Source of the DNA: Atlantibacter hermannii
GTDB taxonomy: Bacteria > Pseudomonadota > Gammaproteobacteria > Enterobacterales > Enterobacteriaceae
DNA length: 64,000 bases
Assembly (NCBI GenBank): GCA_900635495.1
Contig: LR134136.1
Location: forward strand, 124,001 to 188,000
Direction: 5' to 3'
A model generated the notes under the pieces. The model was not told the origin of the DNA. It did not search any database and saw only the letters and a list, made by a program, of their open reading frames with translations. The translations under genes and the position numbers were made by a program. Positions 58,471-64,000 of the stretch are shown here, piece by piece; positions within the stretch are counted from its first letter, which is position 1, and each line of letters starts with the position of its first letter.

Positions 58471-59757
58471 ATGAAAATCTCATTATTCAAAAGTCTTTAT
58501 TTCCAGGTTCTGGCCGCCATCGCGATCGGGATTTTACTCGGCCATTACTACCCTGAACTCGGCGCGCAAATGAAGCCGCTCGGCGATGCGTTCGTTAAGC
58601 TCATCAAAATGGTTATCGCCCCGGTAATCTTTTGTACGGTCGTGACCGGCATCGCGGGGATGGAAAGCATGAAAGCGGTGGGCCGCACGGGTGCCGTCGC
58701 ATTGCTCTACTTTGAAATCGTTTCTACGCTGGCATTGATTATCGGCCTGGTGATCGTCAACGTTGTGCAGCCTGGCGCAGGGATGAACGTCGACCCGGCG
58801 ACCCTCGATGCCAAAGCGGTGGCGGTATACGCCCAGCAGGCTGAGCAGCAGGGGATTGTGGCGTTCTTAATGGACGTGATCCCGAACAGCGTGATTGGCG
58901 CGTTCGCCAGCGGCAACATTCTTCAGGTTCTGCTGTTTGCGGTCATGTTTGGTTTTGCCCTGCATCGCCTCGGCAGCAAAGGCCAGCTGATTTTCAACGT
59001 GATTGAAAGCTTCTCGCAGGTCATCTTCGGCATCATCAACATGATCATGCGCCTGGCGCCCATCGGTGCATTCGGCGCGATGGCGTTTACCATCGGTAAA
59101 TATGGTGTGGGGACGCTGGTGCAGCTCGGCCAGCTGATCATTTGCTTCTACGTGACCTGTATCCTGTTTGTGGTGCTGGTGCTGGGTTCGATTGCCCGCG
59201 CCACCGGGTTTAGCATTTTCAAGTTCATTCGCTATATCCGTGAAGAACTGCTGATCGTACTCGGCACCTCGTCGTCTGAATCGGCGCTGCCGCGTATGCT
59301 GGATAAGATGGAAAAACTCGGCTGCCGTAAATCGGTGGTGGGGCTGGTGATCCCAACGGGATATTCGTTTAACCTGGACGGCACCTCGATATACCTGACC
59401 ATGGCGGCGGTGTTCATCGCCCAGGCGACCAACAGCCATATGGATATTTTCCATCAAATCACCTTGCTGGTGGTGCTGCTGCTCTCCTCTAAAGGTGCCG
59501 CTGGCGTCACCGGCAGTGGATTTATCGTGCTGGCGGCGACCATTTCCGCGGTAGGACACTTACCGGTGGCGGGCCTGGCGCTGATCCTCGGCATCGACCG
59601 CTTTATGTCTGAAGCGCGTGCGTTAACCAACCTGGTTGGTAACGGTGTGGCCACGGTTGTGGTGGCAAAATGGGTCAAAGAACTGGACCAGAAAAAGCTC
59701 CATGACACCCTGAACAACAAGACCGGTAACGAAACGAAACAACAATTATCCTCTTGA
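58471..59757 (+). CDS. dctA: C4-dicarboxylate transporter DctA
   Basis: 428 aa, the E. coli length. A DAACS-family symporter taking up succinate, fumarate, malate and aspartate with protons. Family motifs: SSSESALPRMLDKMEKLG (serine-rich hairpin loop), PTGYSFNLDGTSIYLT, and SKGAAGVTGSGFIVLA. The frame is open 53 codons further upstream, but ATG 58471 with AAGGACA matches MKISLFKSLYFQVL. Position next to yhjJ and pdeK is as in E. coli. Confidence 0.95.
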   Translation: MKISLFKSLYFQVLAAIAIGILLGHYYPELGAQMKPLGDAFVKLIKMVIAPVIFCTVVTGIAGMESMKAVGRTGAVALLYFEIVSTLALIIGLVIVNVVQPGAGMNVDPATLDAKAVAVYAQQAEQQGIVAFLMDVIPNSVIGAFASGNILQVLLFAVMFGFALHRLGSKGQLIFNVIESFSQVIFGIINMIMRLAPIGAFGAMAFTIGKYGVGTLVQLGQLIICFYVTCILFVVLVLGSIARATGFSIFKFIRYIREELLIVLGTSSSESALPRMLDKMEKLGCRKSVVGLVIPTGYSFNLDGTSIYLTMAAVFIAQATNSHMDIFHQITLLVVLLLSSKGAAGVTGSGFIVLAATISAVGHLPVAGLALILGIDRFMSEARALTNLVGNGVATVVVAKWVKELDQKKLHDTLNNKTGNETKQQLSS

Positions 59758-59769
59758 TATCACTCATTT

Positions 59770-59798
59770 GCCCGCGGCGACTTGCCCTGGCCGCGGGC
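59770..59798 (+). terminator. Hairpin downstream of dctA
   Basis: GCCCGCGG-N13-CCGCGGGC, 13 bases after the dctA stop. There is no immediate T-run (a T-run occurs about 20 bases later), so it may protect the 3' end rather than terminate. Confidence 0.5.
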
Positions 59799-59955
59799 TC
59801 CTGCGCATAATTGACCCTAATTTTTTTTCTTTAGCGTGACGTTTTTGTGTTTACGCGGTCAAACGCTGTAGCAAAACGTTACCTTAGGTGGTTCATGTAA
59901 AAAGGACGGGCCGCCTTTGCTTGTTTTTAACCAGGAATGTTGATCAGGGGTTCAC

Positions 59956-61431
59956 ATGCAGGGCACATTTACTCGAGTTTTCACCGGCGGCTTATTGTTG
60001 GCTATCGCCGGTAACGTGCAGGCAGAAGCGCTCCAGCCGGACCCGGCATGGCAACAGGGCACTCTTTCAAACGGTTTTCAGTGGCAGGTGCTTTCCACAC
60101 CGCAGCGTCCCAGTGACCGCATCGAAATCCGTTTATTAATCAACACCGGTTCACTCACCGAAAGCACTCAACAAACCGGTTATAGTCATTTTTTGCCCCG
60201 GGTTGCGCTGACGCAAAGCGGCAGTTTACAACCAGTTCAGGCGCGCTCTATGTGGCAACAAAGCGTCGATCCCAAACGTCCTATGCCGCCTGCCATCGTT
60301 TCTTATGATTTCACGCAATACAATCTCAGCCTCCCAAACAGCCGTAATGACCTGTTAAAAGAGTCATTAACCTGGCTGGCGGATGCCGCAGGCAACCTGA
60401 CAATCACTCCCCAGACGGTCACCCACGCGCTGCAAACCCAGGATATGGTGATGACGGCGCCGGTCGATACCAAAGAAGGCAGCTGGCGCTATCGTCTGAA
60501 AGGGTCGACTCTGTTAGGGCACGATCCTTCCGATGCGCCGAAACAGCCAGTGGATGCTGAGCAGCTAAAAGCGTTTTACCAGAAATGGTACACGCCGGAC
60601 GCCATGACGCTGATCGTGGTCGGCAATATCGACAGCCGTGCGGTGGCGGAGCAAATCAATAAGTCCTTTGGCAGCCTGAAAGGCAAACGTGAAACACCCG
60701 CCCCGGTGCCGACACTTTCCCCGCTGCGTCATGACCCGGTCAGTATTATGACCACGGCGGTGCGTCAGGATCGTCTGGGCATCACCTGGGACACGGCATG
60801 GCAGCCGATCCGCGAATCCGGTTCGCTGTTGCGCTACTGGCGCGCGGATCTGGCTCGCGAAGCGCTGTTCTGGCATGTGCAGCAGTATTTAACCCGTAGC
60901 AACGTCAAGGACCTGAATCTGGGCTTTGACTGCCGGGTGTTATTCCAGCGTGCGCAGTGTGCGATCAACATTGAATCGCCGGGCGAGAAGCTGGACAGTA
61001 ACCTGGGTCTGGTGGCGAAAGAGCTGGCAAACGTGCGTGATAAGGGCCTCTCGAAAGAGGAATTTGATGCGCTGATTGCCCGGAAACAGGGCGAACTGCA
61101 AAAGCTGTTCGCGACCTATGCGCGTACCGACACGGATGTGCTGATCAACCAACGATTGCGCACCCTGCAAAACCAGGTGGTGGACATCGCTCCCGAGCAG
61201 TATCAGAAGCTGCGCCAGGATTTCCTGAGCGGCCTGACGGTCGAGCAGCTTAATCAGGATCTGCGTCAGCAACTGTCGCACGAGATGGCGTTAATTCTGC
61301 TGCAGCCTAAAGGTGAACCAGAGTTTGATATGAAGGTGCTGAAGACGACCTGGGACGGGATTATGCAGCCTGATGCCCCTGTCGAAGAGGCTCCCGCGGA
61401 AGCTGAGGCCAGCGCGCCAGCAGCTCAGTAA
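59956..61431 (+). CDS. yhjJ: YhjJ, periplasmic M16-family peptidase-like protein (likely inactive)
   Basis: 491 aa with a signal peptide (GGLLLAIAGNVQA). It matches E. coli YhjJ over its length and has the two-domain M16 (pitrilysin/insulinase) layout. The zinc motif HxxEH is degenerate: the aligned stretch reads GYSHFLPRVAL, so the catalytic Glu and second His are missing and hydrolysis is not expected. The C-terminal tail is Ala/Glu/Pro rich. It follows dctA in the same direction. Function unknown. Confidence 0.9.
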   Translation: MQGTFTRVFTGGLLLAIAGNVQAEALQPDPAWQQGTLSNGFQWQVLSTPQRPSDRIEIRLLINTGSLTESTQQTGYSHFLPRVALTQSGSLQPVQARSMWQQSVDPKRPMPPAIVSYDFTQYNLSLPNSRNDLLKESLTWLADAAGNLTITPQTVTHALQTQDMVMTAPVDTKEGSWRYRLKGSTLLGHDPSDAPKQPVDAEQLKAFYQKWYTPDAMTLIVVGNIDSRAVAEQINKSFGSLKGKRETPAPVPTLSPLRHDPVSIMTTAVRQDRLGITWDTAWQPIRESGSLLRYWRADLAREALFWHVQQYLTRSNVKDLNLGFDCRVLFQRAQCAINIESPGEKLDSNLGLVAKELANVRDKGLSKEEFDALIARKQGELQKLFATYARTDTDVLINQRLRTLQNQVVDIAPEQYQKLRQDFLSGLTVEQLNQDLRQQLSHEMALILLQPKGEPEFDMKVLKTTWDGIMQPDAPVEEAPAEAEASAPAAQ

Positions 61432-61440
61432 TAATGAAAA

Positions 61441-61467
61441 CGCCCGGCTCGGAAAAGAGCCGGGCGT
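61441..61467. terminator. Terminator between convergent yhjJ and yhjG
   Basis: CGCCCGGCTC-ggaaaa-GAGCCGGGCG, perfect 10-bp stem. Short A/T runs on either side; it probably serves both genes. Confidence 0.75.
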
Positions 61468-61471
61468 AACG

Positions 61472-63532
61472 TTACTTTTTCATCTGCGACAAAATCACCT
61501 GGCACTGGTTCTCTTCGCCTTCTGACGGCGAGATTAACGCCAGCAACGCGGCGGCAGGCGTGACCAGCGTCGCCAGCGCGGCGGCGACCGCGCCACGGGC
61601 AATCAGCGGCCCCGGCTTCACGCCGTAGTCCGGGTTCTTAAAGGTCCCACGCACGTAAAGCGGCGAGCGCAGCGTCACGATACGCACGCCTTTACTCTCC
61701 GGGTTAATGGTCAAATCAAGCTGTTCAGACGCAAAGCTGGCTGTACCCGTCACATTGACCACCGCGTTTTCGGTATCAAAGGCGAAAATCTGTGGCCGCG
61801 CCACGCCACGCCGGATATCCAGATTCGCCGCAGCGCAATTCACGCGAACCTCATCATCGCCAAAGATTTGCCCCACCAGAAAATTACCGACGTTGAGCCC
61901 CAGGATTTCCATGAGGTTTCGGCTGATCAACCCGTCATTCATCAGGAGCTTAAGATTCCCGTCGCTGCTGCCCAGCAGTGCGGCAATGGAGTTCCCGTTG
62001 CCTCGCAACTGCGCATCCCCGTTCAGTTCACCCAGGGTTTTCTGCATCAGCTCCACGTCGGGCATCAGCTGTTTAAGCTTCAGACGGCGCGCCTGAATAT
62101 CCGCTTCACCGCGCATCGGCTTAGTTTTGCCGTCGAGGTGAATATTGGACGCGATGGTACCGCCCGCCATACCGAACTTGAGCGGCTTAAGACGCAAGTC
62201 GCCGTTATTGAGCAGGATATGCGTCGACAGGTCGCTAAGGGGCAGCGTTGCGCTGTGTTCGATGCGCCGTCCTTTGAACCGCACATCCGCATCCATGGTG
62301 TCCCATTTCTCCGTCTCAAACTTATCGTAAGGCAGGACTTTGTCAGCGGGTTGAACGGGTTTCTCACCTTTTTTCTGTTCTGACTCACGACTTTTCTCCG
62401 CGCCTTTACCGGAATCCACGCCGATCAGCGGGCCGAGGTCAGCAAGTCGCAGCTGGCGTGATTCCAGATCGCCTTCCAGTTTCGGACGCGGTTTGCGCTG
62501 GCTGTACGTCAGGGAGCCGTGAATATCGCTGTCGCCAATGCGTCCACGGAAGCCGCGATAATCATAAACTGAGCCTTTTTCGGCATCGATTTTAGCGACC
62601 AGCCGCCCGTCGGTTTCAAACGGCGGCGTATCCGGCAGCAGCACGCCAGTCAGCTCATAGAGTTCGCCTAACGAGTCGCCGCTGAATTTTAACTGGAGAT
62701 CAACGCCGCCCATTTTCATGGGATCGTTGACGGTGCCCTGAAACGCGACGCGGGTATTACCCGAACGCACATCCGCCTGCACCGGGAACGGCGTTCCTTC
62801 ACTGCGCAGCGCCAGCATGCCGCCGATTTTCCCGCTTCCCTGAACGTTTTGCTGGTTATAACGGCCCTTCATTTTTAAACCAAACACGTAATCGCCCGGT
62901 TGCTTATCGCCATCTTTGGCTTTTTGGCCGCTGACTTCGCTGTAAGGCAGCGGTTTGCCCAGTGGGTCGACCAGAATCTCCACATCGGCGCGGGACAGGC
63001 TGTCATCAATGGCGATTCGCCCTTCGTCGAACAGAATGTTATCGAGACGGAATGACCAGGAAGAGGGCTGCGCAGACTCATCTTCGCTATCGCTTTTCGC
63101 CATATCGAAGGTCCAGTTATTGGTTTTTTCATTAATGCGGATCAGCCTGGCGTCGGGTTTCACCAGCTTAATCCAGGGCAGATAAACGGTCCTGGACAGC
63201 AGCGCCAGCGGAGCCAGGGTGGCTTCAACGCGCGGCAAATGCACCATTGTCACGGCAGGGATATCGGGAGGGTTGCCGAGAATAATATCGTTGGCATAAA
63301 CGTGGGGCCACGGGACCCAGCTTCGCCAGCCCGGCTCATCGCGGTTACGCGCCCAGGCGACACTCAAATCACCCCGAATAGCAAATGGACGATTCAGTTC
63401 GGTAGAAACTTTTTGGTTGATGGTCGGCTTCAGCCGGTTCCAGTCAAATGTTGCAATCACAATGACCACAACCACAACCAACAATAAAAAAATGCCTGCT
63501 ATCCAGCTTATGATCTTTCCGGTTCGCGTCAT
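61472..63532 (-). CDS. yhjG: AsmA-family inner-membrane protein YhjG
   Basis: 686 aa, the same as E. coli YhjG. One N-terminal membrane helix (ISWIAGIFLLLVVVVVIVIA) anchors a large periplasmic part: AsmA N-terminal region (TFDWNRLKPTINQKVSTELN) and C-terminal AsmA domain (LNGDAQLRGNGNSIAALLGS, DDEVRVNCAAANLDI). AsmA-like proteins are implicated in phospholipid transport to the outer membrane; YhjG is one of the E. coli members. A GTG two codons upstream is possible; the ATG with AGAGG upstream gives the E. coli length. Intact. Confidence 0.93.
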   Translation of the reverse strand: MTRTGKIISWIAGIFLLLVVVVVIVIATFDWNRLKPTINQKVSTELNRPFAIRGDLSVAWARNRDEPGWRSWVPWPHVYANDIILGNPPDIPAVTMVHLPRVEATLAPLALLSRTVYLPWIKLVKPDARLIRINEKTNNWTFDMAKSDSEDESAQPSSWSFRLDNILFDEGRIAIDDSLSRADVEILVDPLGKPLPYSEVSGQKAKDGDKQPGDYVFGLKMKGRYNQQNVQGSGKIGGMLALRSEGTPFPVQADVRSGNTRVAFQGTVNDPMKMGGVDLQLKFSGDSLGELYELTGVLLPDTPPFETDGRLVAKIDAEKGSVYDYRGFRGRIGDSDIHGSLTYSQRKPRPKLEGDLESRQLRLADLGPLIGVDSGKGAEKSRESEQKKGEKPVQPADKVLPYDKFETEKWDTMDADVRFKGRRIEHSATLPLSDLSTHILLNNGDLRLKPLKFGMAGGTIASNIHLDGKTKPMRGEADIQARRLKLKQLMPDVELMQKTLGELNGDAQLRGNGNSIAALLGSSDGNLKLLMNDGLISRNLMEILGLNVGNFLVGQIFGDDEVRVNCAAANLDIRRGVARPQIFAFDTENAVVNVTGTASFASEQLDLTINPESKGVRIVTLRSPLYVRGTFKNPDYGVKPGPLIARGAVAAALATLVTPAAALLALISPSEGEENQCQVILSQMKK

Positions 63533-63589
63533 GCCCACCTCTGTCTGGTTATCTTTTTAATAAAGATAGACGAGCACAGAGAAAGGGCA

Positions 63590-64000
63590 TTAGCGCAGCA
63601 GCATTTCCACCTCGTCGAGGGTGCTGAAACAGACCGGGCGGGACAGATAATAACCTTGTGCTGCTAACGCGGGCGAGCCCTGCACATCCTGCCACTCTTC
63701 AATGGTTTCCACGCCTTCGACAATCACGCCGTTGCAATAGCGGTTCATCAGTTGCAGCAGTTGGGTAAACAGGTTGCGGCCTTCAGGTGTGGTGCGCAGC
63801 ATGGTAAACAGTTCGCGCGCCACTTTGATGTAGTCGTAACGCACTTCGCTTAACGCGGAAAAGTTGGCCATGCCGGTGCCGAAATCATCCAGCCACAGCG
63901 GGCCAAACTCGCTCATGCCGGCCAGGTTCGAATCTTCCGGCAGCCGGATATGCTCTACCAGTTCGAAGCGCACCCAGGGCAGGGTGTTAACCAGGGCCAA
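63590..64000 (-). CDS. pdeH: PdeH (YhjH) c-di-GMP phosphodiesterase, C-terminal part (5' end outside window)
   Basis: The last ~136 residues of an EAL-domain protein matching E. coli PdeH. Present are RFELVEHIRLPEDSNLAGM, the metal-binding LWLDDFGTGMANFSAL, YDYIKVARELF and GVIVEGVETIEEWQDV, all needed for catalysis. PdeH is the main phosphodiesterase that keeps c-di-GMP low for motility in E. coli, under flagellar control there. The N-terminal EAL motif and the promoter lie beyond the right edge. It is on the same strand as yhjG and upstream of it. Confidence 0.92.
   Translation of the reverse strand: MALVNTLPWVRFELVEHIRLPEDSNLAGMSEFGPLWLDDFGTGMANFSALSEVRYDYIKVARELFTMLRTTPEGRNLFTQLLQLMNRYCNGVIVEGVETIEEWQDVQGSPALAAQGYYLSRPVCFSTLDEVEMLLR

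Overview
The window reads as chromosome of a member of the Enterobacteriaceae. Its backbone is the segment that in E. coli runs ghrB-yiaD-bisC-yiaC-tag-yhjY-yhjX-eptB-proK-dpp and then pdeK-dctA-yhjJ-yhjG/pdeH, and protein identity to E. coli is high throughout. The pgaABCD operon, a Pseudomonas-type ketogluconate (kgu) cluster and a CDI locus suggest a genus outside Escherichia (Enterobacter, Kosakonia, Leclercia or similar). I cannot name the species from the sequence alone.

Layout. Positions 1-2.7 kb: the end of a GH4 phospho-glycosidase, an RpiR regulator and a FucP-like sugar transporter. 2.7-7.9 kb: ptxS-kguE-kguK-kguT-ghrB, for 2-ketogluconate uptake and conversion, with a PtxS-type palindrome in front of kguE. 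8.0-16.5 kb: backbone yiaD, bisC, yiaC-tag, yhjY, yhjX (with tandem YpdB-type sites) and eptB, then tRNA-Pro (proK). 16.6-41.1 kb: about 24 kb of accessory DNA between proK and dppA. It starts with tRNA-Pro-derived repeats and holds an orphan cdiA fragment, a SymE-like remnant, a full cdiB-cdiA-cdiI contact-dependent inhibition locus, a diguanylate cyclase, and a cluster of permease, AtzF-C-like protein, carbamate kinase, YahG/YahF-like carbamoyltransferase subunits, biuret-hydrolase-like enzyme, DUF2877 protein and LysR regulator. 41.1-47.6 kb: dppABCDF. 47.7-55.2 kb: a TacA/TacT-type toxin-antitoxin pair and pgaDCBA, where E. coli has the cellulose (bcs) genes. 55.2-64 kb: a 1.1 kb control region, pdeK (HmsP-like), dctA, yhjJ, yhjG and the end of pdeH.

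How it works together. The kgu genes feed 2-ketogluconate into 6-phosphogluconate. The 32-41 kb cluster looks like a ureide pathway: import, amide hydrolysis, transfer of the carbamoyl group to phosphate, and ATP formation by carbamate kinase. Three c-di-GMP proteins (one cyclase, two phosphodiesterases) lie in the same window as the c-di-GMP-controlled PGA synthase, and pdeK is the orthologue of the Yersinia PGA (Hms) antagonist HmsP.

Quality warning. Many conserved genes (bisC, yhjX, cdiA, the permease, the AtzF-like gene, the LysR gene, dppA, dppB, dppD, pgaA) are broken by single-base gains or losses, mostly in homopolymer runs. Correcting them restores family-typical lengths (for example 777 aa for BisC, 339 aa for DppB). 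I treat them as probable sequencing errors and annotate the reconstructed spans.
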